From: Gaertneriomyces semiglobifer
Lineage: Eukaryota > Chytridiomycota > Chytridiomycetes > Spizellomycetales > Spizellomycetaceae
NCBI GenBank assembly: GCA_025558075.1
Contig: JAHLKF010000030.1
Coordinates: forward strand, 108,934 to 172,933
Length of the DNA: 64,000 nucleotides
Direction: 5' to 3'
This document shows, piece after piece, positions 44,907 to 54,032 of the stretch. The first letter of the stretch is position 1. Each line of letters begins with the position of its first letter. The translations under genes and the position numbers were made by a program. Below the pieces are notes generated by a model, which was not told where the DNA came from, ran no database searches, and worked only from the letters and a program-made list of their open reading frames with translations.

Positions 44907-45074
44907 TGTGCATGAAAGAAAAACGAGACAATGTGAGCATCCGTGCTTTTTTCCGAACGGTTGAACATCAGGTCGTACCAATTTTGTTCTTTTGAGTTCT
45001 ATACACTTCCACTGATATTGTCGACTCTCATAGAGTAGTATGCTCACTATTTTACATTGTTTCACGGATTGGAA

Positions 45075-45081
45075 TATAAAA
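45075..45081 (+). promoter_or_regulatory. TATA box before the possible ssDNA-binding protein gene
   Basis: TATAAAA lies 143 bp upstream of the ATG at 45224. The leader contains a (CAA)n-rich run at about 45160-45189. Confidence 0.5.
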
Positions 45082-45223
45082 CGGCGAAAGGTTCTCTGTG
45101 CCCCCAGAAGTTTTTTCTAGCAATCAACCTTAACCATCAAGAACCCCAGGGTCCCGACAAGAGCAACAACAACAGCAACAACAACAACATCAACGTCAGT
45201 AATTCTATTTCCCCATTTGGAAA

Positions 45224-45808
45224 ATGACTGTTACAACCTTCACACCATCGGCCCTGCTGGAGAACAACCCTGACACCGCATTTCAATGTGTGACACTCAG
45301 TAATCCCAATGCACCTAATTTGATGTTTACCAACCTGACTGTGCGTCCATTATTGCTCGAGTTAGTGGGACAACTTGCCACAAACACCATCAACACGGAT
45401 AATTGGGGCAACCACACGTTCGGTATCACCGTTAGTGCTCAAGACCTGGGTGCTTTGCAAACTCTCTTTGAACGTCTTGAAGGTTGTGTTACGGACAAAG
45501 ATGCTGTGGCGTTCTATAGCGAAGATAAGGAGAAACGTTGGAACGGACGTCTCTTTGACCCCACTGAGACGACACCACGTATCTTTGTCAAAATGACCAC
45601 TGACACGACAAAGAAGTACTTCAAAGCCAAGAGCAACATCAAACTTGTGCCTGGTGCACCGCCTAAAACCCTTTGTGCTGGTATCCCGATGGTAGTTCAC
45701 TGTAGTGTTGGAGGTTGGTTCAACAAGGGCATGAAACGCTTTGGAATGAACTTTGCAGCCACAAATGTTGTGTTCCCAGGTCTCGAGGATGAGAAGAAGC
45801 AGGAATGA
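45224..45808 (+). CDS. Possible ssDNA-binding protein of E1
   Basis: 194 aa, ATG at 45224 after a CAA-rich leader. The C-terminal half has a basic strand-rich segment (KYFKAKSNIKLVPG), then GIPMVVHCSVGGWFN and FGMNFAATNVVF, then an acidic tail (PGLEDEKKQE). A compact beta-rich domain ending in an acidic tail is typical of viral single-stranded DNA-binding proteins, and the GGWFN..GMNF part recalls those of large DNA viruses. There is no decisive motif, so this is a low-confidence suggestion. Confidence 0.4.
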   Translation: MTVTTFTPSALLENNPDTAFQCVTLSNPNAPNLMFTNLTVRPLLLELVGQLATNTINTDNWGNHTFGITVSAQDLGALQTLFERLEGCVTDKDAVAFYSEDKEKRWNGRLFDPTETTPRIFVKMTTDTTKKYFKAKSNIKLVPGAPPKTLCAGIPMVVHCSVGGWFNKGMKRFGMNFAATNVVFPGLEDEKKQE

Positions 45809-45950
45809 CTTAGAACGCGCCAGACTGGATGTGAGGGTTGTCAGAACGGTTGGCCGTCACAGAGAGACCACGCGTGTTGTAACAGTGATTTACTTGTCAT
45901 GGAATAAAAATTCATTTACTCTAAAGATTAAACTGTATTGCCTTTTCCGA

Positions 45951-46904
45951 TTAATTATCCAGAAAGATGTACTGATCAAAATTCTTCATAACACGCAGTT
46001 TTTTCGGCTTCTTGTAGTTGATGTACATAAAATCATAGTCCTGTTCTGTGCAGTACCTATATGCTTGCACCCACACATCCCAAGTCATTCCGCAAGTGTT
46101 CTCTTCATAAAGCGCTTTCAACTCGGATTCATTTGTCACTTCAAAAAGAATCAAAGCGGTAAGGTTTACCCGCACGGTTTTGGGGATCTAGTAACACAAG
46201 TGTTGATATACTATATCGTCGGAGTTAGGTAATCAAAAACACGCTCGTGGTTTGCTTACCTCCCGGTATGCTTGGGAGACCAAAAGCAAACTGGCAGACG
46301 CGTGTCGATGATTCGTGTTCAGCATTTTAAACACACTCTGTCGCTTATTGCTGAATAAGGTACTACCTACAAGATCATCAAAAATGATCAACCAGCGGTT
46401 TGCGAGGTGTTTGGTTCCTCCCAACCCTTCTATTTCTTTGATCATGTCCCGCTGCTCTGTAAGCATGTCATCCAACGTGGACTCATCGTATTCGCTGATA
46501 AAGTGACTGTCTGGTATATGCGGGTTGAAAGGTTTGTTACCCTGATCGATGATACTGGGTCTTCCCACCACCGGATTTTCACTCTGCCCCTTCTTCTTTA
46601 GAAATTTGACGAGTTGTGTATTTTCGGCTAATAACGGTAAACGGCGGACTGTTTCCCACTTTTCGTCACAGTCCAACGTTGGGCTGAAGACCGTGATAAC
46701 GTGGAAGTAGCCCTGATAGAATTTGAGGATGTTGCAGATAAGCGTTGTTTTCCCACTCCCTTTCGGTGCAATCAGTCCGGCTGTAAATTCGTGATACGGA
46801 AGAACATCGTCGCCGATGGGTGGAGGAGGGTGATGCGCTGTTACAGGCAGCGGAATGGGCCGCACCTGTAACTCTTGACGGCGTGAGTGTTTCCGCGGTG
46901 CCAT
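45951..46904 (-). CDS. Packaging ATPase of E1 (FtsK/HerA, A32-like), spliced
   Basis: The ATPase that would pump DNA into a capsid. Two exons, 46904-46260 and 46187-45951, joined in phase across a 72-nt intron with GTAAGC donor, CTAAC-type branch site and TAG acceptor, give 293 aa. Walker A is APKGSGKTTL (about residue 47). Walker B is WLIIFDDLVG. The sensor-like LLLVSQAYRE ends exon 1. Exon 2 continues IPKTVRVNLTALILFEVTN and runs to a KKPKKLR end. Without splicing the frame stops just after the donor. The intron resembles those of host genes in size. It diverges from the HNH-domain gene. Confidence 0.85.
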
Positions 46905-47012
46905 GGACTAATCAATGTTTCGTGTTTTTCGTGTTTTGTTTTGTTGTCACCAGGTGTTGTGATCGATCGGGATTACCGGTACACTCCTACCTTCATACTA
47001 AAAACGAATGGT

Positions 47013-47020
47013 TATAAAAG
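47013..47020 (+). promoter_or_regulatory. TATA box of the HNH-domain gene
   Basis: TATAAAAG lies 56 bp upstream of the ATG at 47076. Confidence 0.6.
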
Positions 47021-47075
47021 GGCGGTGTCTCCCTTTTCACCTCTACCTACACCTTATCATTTTCTCACAGTCATC

Positions 47076-48965
47076 ATGCCACGTGTTCCATTACCGCCCC
47101 GCGATGTTACCGTGTTGGACAAGACAACTTTCCCATACCATCACATCCCATGTGATATTGTATATCGCGAACGTGTTTCAAAGGATTTCAAGACGTATTC
47201 AACGATAACAACTTTTACCGTCTTTATGAAAACGGAAACACGTTTCAAAGTGCCTACAACCATCATTCAGCAAGCACCATGGGTGGATGATGTAAGCGAC
47301 GTTGAAACCGTTGTGGTATCGGACGATGACGAAGAGCCAAGTATGATCAATACATTAACGACGCGAGCGCCAGAACCGACAAACCGACATGTTCAAATAA
47401 ATTCATTACCTGAAGTTCGGGTCTTTACACATAACACAGAAAGTGTGCCCCGATCCCTTGTTCGCTCAACGTTAACGGACCAGGCCTTGAAATCGGCACT
47501 ACGTTGCCCTCGCAACGTATCAAGATCTCCTTCGCCAGTTACAACCAATACAGTCACATCTCCTACAAGCCAACCATCATGTACCGCTACAGTTTCGCAG
47601 AGAACTGAAGAAACGGTATGCTCCTTGGAACTACCATCGTATGATGAGTCAGAAGCAAGGTCGTTGGAGCAGCCGTCGCAAGGTGAGGAACCATGGTTAC
47701 CGATGCCGGACCTCACTATGTACAAGGATCCTGCGGAGGCAGAAAGGGTACGTCAAAAATACGAGGCGATCAATGCTACCGCAAAAGGGAAACAATGTGT
47801 ACCACAAAGGTCGCCACCCCCTCCTGTAACACCTTTAACGAACCGATGGATGTTTTTGCAGAAAAACAGGGAATATATCAACCACAAGCGGATGCATATC
47901 GTAGGAAGCAGTCGACCCGCTTGGTCCAAACGTTATCGCCAAGATCCACCTTCCCAGTCCGATGTGGTAACCACGGATCATATGGATATTGACGGTACGA
48001 TTACAGTAATCAACACAAGTGACATGGATATTGATGGTGCTGCCGCCGCAACGACAGCAACAACAACAGAAACGGTAGAAGAAGAGGAAGATTGGGAAGA
48101 GATCTATGGCAAAGCATCAGAGTGGGCAAATTCGCAACCCTTACAGGATGAAGTAGAAGAAGCTGATGTGCCCACACAACTGGTCTCGGAAGAAGACGAT
48201 GAACTATCCGTGCCTAACGCTACAGCGACTGTGGCTATAGATGCCACACAGTACACCACCTGTACCCCGTTCCAATCCCTTGAGTCTGGGTTTGGTAATG
48301 ACCCACGCTATAACCCGTCATTACGTATGCGTTCAAAATCGGTACATATCTTTGAATCCTCTACGCACCAACCCCTTCAACCACCCAAGATCTACGCCGA
48401 TGCACAGGAGTGTGCTGACGCTTACCAAACAACCGTTCAAGCCGTACTGCGATCTTGTCTAGAGAAAGTCAACATCGGGAAGGGTCACTGTGCGCAGTTC
48501 TTTGATACCGACCACACGCACGAAATCTGGAAAGAGCATCCGGATTTTCCAGGATACTTTTTCTCTAGCCGGGGTGCTGTCCTTGGAAAAAGTAAGAAAA
48601 TTTTGGCGCAGCGTGCAAAGGAAGGTTACCGAACGGTAACCCTAAGGCACGAGGGTCAAAACAAAAGTGTTTACGTGCATCGGGCTCTTTATCGGTGTTT
48701 TTTCCCACATGTCAATATTGACAACCTGACCATCAACCACGACAACATGCAAAAGCACGATAACCGTATTGGTAACCTAACACCGATGACACAGCAGGAA
48801 AACAATGAACATGCTAGGAGCATGCTCGCACGCATACGTCGACATCGAAAAGCATCCTTACATCAACGACCGGACTTGAATGATCCAAGTCTCCCTGGTT
48901 CTCAGATAGTGTCCTTCTTTACGAATGGATTTTCATATGACAGTGGGCAACAACCACAGTCGTAG
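47076..48965 (+). CDS. E1 protein with C-terminal NUMOD4/HNH homing-endonuclease domain
   Basis: 629 aa. The first ~470 residues are mostly acidic and Ser/Thr/Pro-rich low complexity, with two MDIDG motifs (near 310 and 325) and an EEEEDWEEIYG acidic patch. The C-terminal part, about 480-600, reads as a NUMOD4-HNH pair. It starts EIWKEHPDFPGYFFSSRG and VLGKSKK, then has KSVYVHRALYRCFF, then TINHDNMQKHDNRIGNL and MTQQENNEHA. The conserved His/Asn residues of the HNH active site are present. Free-standing homing enzymes are usually ~200 aa, so fusion to a long disordered region is unusual. It could mobilise DNA or serve as a virion nuclease. Confidence 0.75.
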   Translation: MPRVPLPPRDVTVLDKTTFPYHHIPCDIVYRERVSKDFKTYSTITTFTVFMKTETRFKVPTTIIQQAPWVDDVSDVETVVVSDDDEEPSMINTLTTRAPEPTNRHVQINSLPEVRVFTHNTESVPRSLVRSTLTDQALKSALRCPRNVSRSPSPVTTNTVTSPTSQPSCTATVSQRTEETVCSLELPSYDESEARSLEQPSQGEEPWLPMPDLTMYKDPAEAERVRQKYEAINATAKGKQCVPQRSPPPPVTPLTNRWMFLQKNREYINHKRMHIVGSSRPAWSKRYRQDPPSQSDVVTTDHMDIDGTITVINTSDMDIDGAAAATTATTTETVEEEEDWEEIYGKASEWANSQPLQDEVEEADVPTQLVSEEDDELSVPNATATVAIDATQYTTCTPFQSLESGFGNDPRYNPSLRMRSKSVHIFESSTHQPLQPPKIYADAQECADAYQTTVQAVLRSCLEKVNIGKGHCAQFFDTDHTHEIWKEHPDFPGYFFSSRGAVLGKSKKILAQRAKEGYRTVTLRHEGQNKSVYVHRALYRCFFPHVNIDNLTINHDNMQKHDNRIGNLTPMTQQENNEHARSMLARIRRHRKASLHQRPDLNDPSLPGSQIVSFFTNGFSYDSGQQPQS

Positions 48966-48968
48966 TTT

Positions 48969-49232
48969 TTATTTTATGTATTCATTACATAATTTGAAGC
49001 GTTTAGCACTTGAACCTGGCCCCATTGACATCGTAACTGGTAAAGTCCTTTTGTTTCGGTTGTTTACAAAGTCGTAACGGGCCAAACTCGCCTCGCGTTC
49101 CACTAAAACCCCCAAGGTGACACACCAAGCAATACCGTTTAAATCCACCTCCATACCCGTATCTCCGTATTTCAGTTGAAGGTCAACAGCTTGCACATTT
49201 CCAGCGCTCGTTGTCACAGTGCAGACCGACAT
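48969..49232 (-). CDS. Hypothetical protein, 87 aa, starting inside a palindrome
   Basis: The ATG at 49232 lies within the 54-bp palindrome. An upstream extension of the frame to 49379 would translate the iteron repeats and is less likely. The protein is strand-rich, with a DTGMEVDLNG block and a basic C-terminus (SSAKRFKLCNEYIK). Not recognised. Its stop is only 3 bp from the HNH gene stop, convergent. Confidence 0.4.
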   Translation of the reverse strand: MSVCTVTTSAGNVQAVDLQLKYGDTGMEVDLNGIAWCVTLGVLVEREASLARYDFVNNRNKRTLPVTMSMGPGSSAKRFKLCNEYIK

Positions 49233-49264
49233 TGCATATGCAATGTCGGTCTGCACTGTGACAA
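49211..49264. repeat. Perfect 54-bp palindrome
   Basis: Two 27-bp arms with no spacer are centred on CATATG at 49235-49240. The outermost bases are TTGTCACAG and CTGTGACAA. It sits at the edge of an iteron array at the end of E1. It could be a replication origin, a resolved hairpin end or a recombination product. Confidence 0.95.
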
Positions 49265-49597
49265 TGGACATTGTTGAGTCATATGGACATTGCTGACTGA
49301 CAATGGACATTGCTGGCTCAAAATGGACATTGTTGAAATCTGGGTTAATTTCGCATATTCTTTGCACTGACATTCTCAACCCGAAATGGACATTGCTGGT
49401 TCAAAATGGACATTGCTGAAATCTGGGTTAATTTCGCATATTCTTTGCACTGACATTCTCAACCCGAAATGGACATTGCTGAAATCTGGGTTAATTTCGC
49501 ATATTCTTGCACTGACATTCTCAACCCGCGACCATTCTGGACATTGCTGAAATCTGGGTTGAGTTAGAATATTTTCCTTATGTCAATCTTAACCCGC
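49261..49597 (+). repeat. Iteron array at the right end of E1
   Basis: Eight copies of TGGACATTG are seen. Three close copies and one diverged copy of a ~60-bp unit each run from TCTGGGTTAATTTCGC to TGACATTCTCAACCCG. Each large unit has GGGTT near one end and AACCC at the other, so it can fold. Such clustered direct repeats beside a palindrome are typical of replication origins or element termini. Confidence 0.85.
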
Positions 49598-50265
49598 AAA
49601 ATCACCTACCATGTATTATCTAGCGCCTCCTTCCTCTTGACCTTCCAATCCCTCCATATTTCATCGAGTGCCGCCCCTATGAAACTTCCGCGTCCTGCCG
49701 CACCTATCCATGTCCTTATATATGCCTCGTCTTCATCGATAAGTCCAGAACTCTGACATCAGACACTTATCGATAAATCCTCAATGCTTCGCGCATATAT
49801 CCTATGAACCTTATCAAATCAAACGCGCGCGTTCATTTCGTCGATAAACGGCCCTCGCCTATGGCGCTACGGGACTTGTATTCGTCAACGCATTTCCCAT
49901 GTCCTTATATATGCCATTTCATTTACGAATATTTCTGCTAACCCAAATCTTCAAAAACCTCGATTTTTTTCGATCGCCGCTCCTTTGAGAAATTGGGTCA
50001 CCTATTTTCGCCTTTTTACTTTAGTTTCTTCCTGCTTTCTTAAAAAAAACCTTTTCTAAATCCCTTTTTTCTTCCTTTTTTTTAACGCTATATTGCTTTT
50101 CCCGCTGACCCACTTACCCATTTTTCTTCGAAAGAAAAAATAATATACGCCCCTTCACACACTACTTCATAAGCATCTCCATTAAGCAAAAGTATGTTAT
50201 ATACACACAAAATCTATCGAGCCAATCCCTCAACCGGTCTGGGTCAATACAACTTTTACAGGCTT
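49598..50265. other. Junction region between E1 and E2
   Basis: About 670 bp without a gene. It holds an inverted pair ATCGATAAGT (49735-49744) and ACTTATCGAT about 20 bp further on, a direct repeat CCATGTCCTTATATATGCC (near 49708 and 49898), and a strongly pyrimidine-rich, A+T-rich part at 49990-50140. It probably contains the left end of E2. The exact border is not visible. Confidence 0.5.
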
Positions 50266-50922
50266 TTACTGGCCCCGAGACAACTTTCTAAAATAGCACT
50301 CCTCACAGAACTTGTGGAAGCCGGGTTTCTTGCTTGATGTCATTCGAGGACAGTTTTTTGTCGAACAGGGACGATTTTGTGCATTTTTTGATGTTGCTTG
50401 CTTGAAAGGTACTGGCTTGCTATTTTGATTTTCCTTAGACCAACACGGAGGACATTTTGGTTTCCACTTTCGGTCCTTTTCTTCGCAATAAAACCATTTC
50501 TGACATTTGGTTTGTTCACATTTTTTGTAAGAGTTAAAACATCTATTACAGATTTCGACACTTTTCGCCGTCGATTTTAAATAACGTTTCTTGCACTTTG
50601 GAATCTGACAATCCCATGTCTTTCTTTTGAGGATGCGGAGTTTTTCAAGTGCCAGGTCCCGTTGGGCTTGAGGGAAAAAGTTCTGTATGCATTTGTTGCC
50701 AATAATGAGACGTTTCCCATTTTCACTCGATACCACTTCACATATTTCCTTAATATCATGGGTGCAGATGCATTTGACGACTACGTCACTTTTGTAAACA
50801 TTCTCCACACAAAATTCGAGTATAGCCTCGCGATAGTTGTCATGGTTGGAATGTTTGACTATTTGCTGTCGAAAGATTTTGTGGTAGTACTGAGCGTCCT
50901 GTTCGTCACTATCGTCTGCCAT
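50266..50922 (-). CDS. Cys-rich zinc-binding protein of E2
   Basis: 218 aa from the ATG at 50922. It has an N-terminal CICTHDIKEICEV block followed by IIGNKCIQNFFP, a zinc-binding pattern I associate with proteins of large DNA viruses (CxC...GNxCI). Four further CxxC-type pairs follow (CQIPKCKKR, CNRCFNSYKKC, CPPCWSKE, CEECYF). The overall make-up is basic. It diverges from the primase-helicase gene. Possible roles are nucleic-acid binding or late transcription. No specific family can be named. Confidence 0.65.
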   Translation of the reverse strand: MADDSDEQDAQYYHKIFRQQIVKHSNHDNYREAILEFCVENVYKSDVVVKCICTHDIKEICEVVSSENGKRLIIGNKCIQNFFPQAQRDLALEKLRILKRKTWDCQIPKCKKRYLKSTAKSVEICNRCFNSYKKCEQTKCQKWFYCEEKDRKWKPKCPPCWSKENQNSKPVPFKQATSKNAQNRPCSTKNCPRMTSSKKPGFHKFCEECYFRKLSRGQ

Positions 50923-51112
50923 TAGAAATACTGCAATTTTTGATTTGGAGTTACCCAAGTGACCCAGTTTTTCCTGTTTTAATATGTAAGTGCAGATGTC
51001 TTTATATATGGTATGTTCAGTCGATAAAATAGATGTAAAATACGCGCAAAAACATCGCATATACATGTGTCTTCTGCATTAGATACCTTTTTTTAGATGT
51101 TTAAAAAAGACA

Positions 51113-51118
51113 TATAAA
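51113..51118 (+). promoter_or_regulatory. TATA box of the E2 primase-helicase gene
   Basis: TATAAA lies 67 bp upstream of the ATG at 51185. Confidence 0.5.
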
Positions 51119-51184
51119 GGTTAGAGGTTATATCTGTTCTATAGGGGGGTCTGTCAATTTACTTTTCTAATCAAAAGACCTAGA

Positions 51185-53710
51185 ATGAGTTTGGAAGGTG
51201 TCATACTCGATCAATTAAAGTCAGCAAAGGCAAAACTGTTAAAAAAGGGCTTTGTGCCGATTCCAGCACATCCGAAGGAGAAAAGACCTTTGGGCGATTG
51301 GAAGGAATACAATGTATCAGATTGGAATAAGGTTTTAAAGTGTTTACGGGGTGTGAGAAGTAATATTGGGGTTTTGACTGGAGAAAAATCGGGCATAGTT
51401 GTCGTGGATATCGATAAGAAGGAGCCGAAAGAAGATGAAGCGCCCAACGATGACTATAGCGCTGAGACCGGTCTTTCAGATTGGCAGGAAATGATCAAAG
51501 AACATGGGGATCCAAAGACACTCAAATGCAGATCACCGTCAGGTGGCTTGCACTACTACTTTCGATGGGATGATGAATTGGGACAATCAGTAGCGACGAC
51601 CTCCACAAGAGTAATGTCAAGGGCCGATGGACGTTTGTGTGGGATCGATCTTCGTGGCGATGGAGGATTTATTATGGCACCTCCGAGTTCTATCAAAACT
51701 GGAAAGTACGAATGGTTGGATGAAACTGAAATAGCACCCTTGCCCACATGGATTCGGAATAACATCCTCAAAACCTGCAATGGGCTTAAAAAGGCTCGAC
51801 ATGAAACAAAAGTAAAAAATCACTTCATCAATGCTTTCGCAAATGATTCAATAACATTGGAAGATTTTGAGGTCTTCAAAACCTCTCCATATTATCAAGA
51901 TCATGAAGTTGTCAATGTCGATTCGTACAGTCGAATAATTTTGAAAGAAACCAAGGATTTTGACTGTACGATATGCAAGCGTAGACATGTCAACCACAAG
52001 AACCACCCCTTCCTGGTTCGATTTGGTGGTAAATTGTTGTTTGTCTGTCGTCCCAACAATGGAGACCAAAAACATAATGTGATTGTCAAAAAGGAAGAGG
52101 AAACAAGTAATGAAGACGATGTCAAAGATACCCCGCATTATCTGTTGATGTCCGAATTATGGACTATTGCAAAACGAGACTCATTGAAGAAATACAACAA
52201 TTGGATATACAGGCCTCTTGAAAACAAACCATGTGCGTACGTCAAATATCTTTCCTACCAAGAATGGGTGAACAAGGTGTTGAGAAAGAACAAAATCTAC
52301 GTGTCAGCCCCAAAACGACACTTGGATATTCTGAAACACTTGGAGATGTACAACGACCCAGATCTTCCTTTTCTGCAGCGCGACCGCAATGTGATTGCCT
52401 TTCGGAATGGTGCGCTACTTCTTGATACGAATACATTTGTTCCTTATTCTGATGCGACTTTGAAGGGAGTGGCTGCCCGACATTGTATTGACCAAGACTT
52501 TACCAAGAGCGACTATACTCCAATGTTTGATCAAGTTGTCATGCATCAACTGACAGGATACGATCAAGAAGAGCGTAAAAACATTTACAATGTTGTTATC
52601 GGGTTAATTGGACGATTATTCTTTGATGTTGGACAGTATGACAAGTGGGCAGTCGCACTTTTACTATATGGAGAGTCACGCACCGGAAAGTCGACATTAC
52701 TCAATATCATAAAAGCAATGTTCGATATTTCCGAAGTGGCAATACTGGCTGCGAACACTGAGAAGATCTTTGGCTTGGAGAATATCATTGGAAAAGAACT
52801 GCTATTGGTTCCGGAAATACCTCACAATATGAAGGACACATTTGATCCTACGATGCTTCAATCAATGATTGACGGTGACTTTGTCAATGTCGCGGCCAAA
52901 CATGCGAAAGCGACCACTGGTGCCTTTAAAACACCTATTATGATGGCGGGGAACGTGTTTCCTAACTATGATGATAAGAAGGGAGCCATTGTGAATCGTG
53001 TGCCCATTTTTGTGTTTGAAAACTTTGTTACTGATAAAGACACCAGCATTGAGGAAGTAGTCATCAAAAACGAACTGCCAAACCTTATATACAAGTCATT
53101 AAAAATATATTATATATTGAGGGAATCCCACAAGGGACAAAGTTTCTGGGACTTTGCTCCAGTGTACTTTCGAGACAATCAAGAAATTGCAAGAAAAGCG
53201 ACCAATTGGTTGCATCGATTCCTCACTGCACCTGCAGAGGAAAACGCCTCTTCTACGGCTTCGTATTGCGTCAAGAAAAAAGTGCTTCCAGGCGCCGATA
53301 GAATCAAGGTTCATATCGAAGACGTGAAAAAGGCCTTCATGCGTTATATGAAGTTTAATCATCCAGGGCAGAAATATACATGGGACGATAACGATTATTC
53401 GACTTTCAAAAGTCTTGGATATGAGGTCGAGAGAATGCATATATGCAAATCTTGCAACAATCGTGCAAAAGGAGGTAAAGATAAATGTTGTGAGGAATAC
53501 GATTCTGCAAACCGAACAAAGCGCACCTTCATATATGATCTTTTGATTGACCGTAATGAAAAATCGACATCCACATACAAGATCGTCCCAGATGCTGAGG
53601 AAATGACAGTGGATCTGGAACCAACTTCGCCTCCACTTATCAAAAAACGCTCCATTCTTGATGGACTCGCTGGTTCGGGAGCAAAACGATCACGTATCAG
53701 GGACTGCTAG
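51185..53710 (+). CDS. PrimPol-SF3 helicase (D5-like) of E2
   Basis: Replication protein of 841 aa. Residues about 8-190 form a bifunctional primase-polymerase domain: PIPAHPKEKRPLGDWKEY, then the metal-binding IVVVDID, SGGLHYYF and GIDLRGDGGFIMAPPS. A CTICKRR..H finger-like motif lies near 260. The superfamily 3 helicase is at about 480-640: Walker A GESRTGKST (about 496), LLLVPEIP as Walker B, and IMMAGNVFPN as motif C. A second Cys cluster (CKSCNNRAKGGKDKCC) is near 750. This architecture is typical of Polinton-like viruses and virophages that lack PolB. The stop overlaps that of the convergent small zinc protein. Confidence 0.92.
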   Translation: MSLEGVILDQLKSAKAKLLKKGFVPIPAHPKEKRPLGDWKEYNVSDWNKVLKCLRGVRSNIGVLTGEKSGIVVVDIDKKEPKEDEAPNDDYSAETGLSDWQEMIKEHGDPKTLKCRSPSGGLHYYFRWDDELGQSVATTSTRVMSRADGRLCGIDLRGDGGFIMAPPSSIKTGKYEWLDETEIAPLPTWIRNNILKTCNGLKKARHETKVKNHFINAFANDSITLEDFEVFKTSPYYQDHEVVNVDSYSRIILKETKDFDCTICKRRHVNHKNHPFLVRFGGKLLFVCRPNNGDQKHNVIVKKEEETSNEDDVKDTPHYLLMSELWTIAKRDSLKKYNNWIYRPLENKPCAYVKYLSYQEWVNKVLRKNKIYVSAPKRHLDILKHLEMYNDPDLPFLQRDRNVIAFRNGALLLDTNTFVPYSDATLKGVAARHCIDQDFTKSDYTPMFDQVVMHQLTGYDQEERKNIYNVVIGLIGRLFFDVGQYDKWAVALLLYGESRTGKSTLLNIIKAMFDISEVAILAANTEKIFGLENIIGKELLLVPEIPHNMKDTFDPTMLQSMIDGDFVNVAAKHAKATTGAFKTPIMMAGNVFPNYDDKKGAIVNRVPIFVFENFVTDKDTSIEEVVIKNELPNLIYKSLKIYYILRESHKGQSFWDFAPVYFRDNQEIARKATNWLHRFLTAPAEENASSTASYCVKKKVLPGADRIKVHIEDVKKAFMRYMKFNHPGQKYTWDDNDYSTFKSLGYEVERMHICKSCNNRAKGGKDKCCEEYDSANRTKRTFIYDLLIDRNEKSTSTYKIVPDAEEMTVDLEPTSPPLIKKRSILDGLAGSGAKRSRIRDC

Positions 53711-53922
53711 GTTTCCTCATCACTTTCCGAGTCAGGTACCAGAACATAGTCTTTGACTTCCCGGCGCTTGCTCCAGCATTCGAGACAATAAGGGCGGCCT
53801 TTCATCTTTGGAATAATGGTAGGGCAGTCATCTGTCTTGCACTTTTTGCAGCGATCTGGAATAATTAAATTACCTTGTTTATCGCGCTGGGGTGTGTATA
53901 CGGGGAACGTCTCTTTGGCCAT
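53707..53922 (-). CDS. Small zinc-ribbon protein of E2 (71 aa)
   Basis: The ATG is at 53922. Two Cys pairs, CKKCKTDDC and CLECW, flank a short basic stretch, and the C-terminus is acidic (DSESDEET). It overlaps the primase-helicase gene tail to tail by 4 nt. Likely a nucleic-acid-binding accessory protein. Not recognised further. Confidence 0.6.
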   Translation of the reverse strand: MAKETFPVYTPQRDKQGNLIIPDRCKKCKTDDCPTIIPKMKGRPYCLECWSKRREVKDYVLVPDSESDEET

Positions 53923-54032
53923 GTTGTACTTTCTTTAAATAGGAAATGAGGGAATAAATCACATGTGCGGTTGGAACAGAACTTATACATTCTGTATAAT
54001 GTTTAAATAGGATTTTTGATAGTTCTTTGTAA

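Noticed and set aside
44569..44940. 123-codon minus-strand frame overlapping the Arg-rich protein
   Set aside because: It has no composition bias or motif. The overlapping frame with the Arg-rich segment is more protein-like.
48969..49379. 136-codon version of the small gene at the E1 end
   Set aside because: The extra 49 codons would translate the iteron repeats; a start inside the palindrome gives a less repetitive protein.
49261..49597. CRISPR-like array
   Set aside because: Repeat units are contiguous and uneven, without unique equal-length spacers or cas genes, and the genome is eukaryotic.
36265..49597. Unit 2 as an insertion nested within unit 1 with the rest of unit 1 following
   Set aside because: The missing polymerase 5' end of unit 1 does not reappear to the right within the window, so simple nesting is not supported here.
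49540..49600. Telomere-like GGGTTA repeats
   Set aside because: GGGTTA occurs once per ~60-bp unit and not in tandem, so it is part of the iteron and not a telomeric array.
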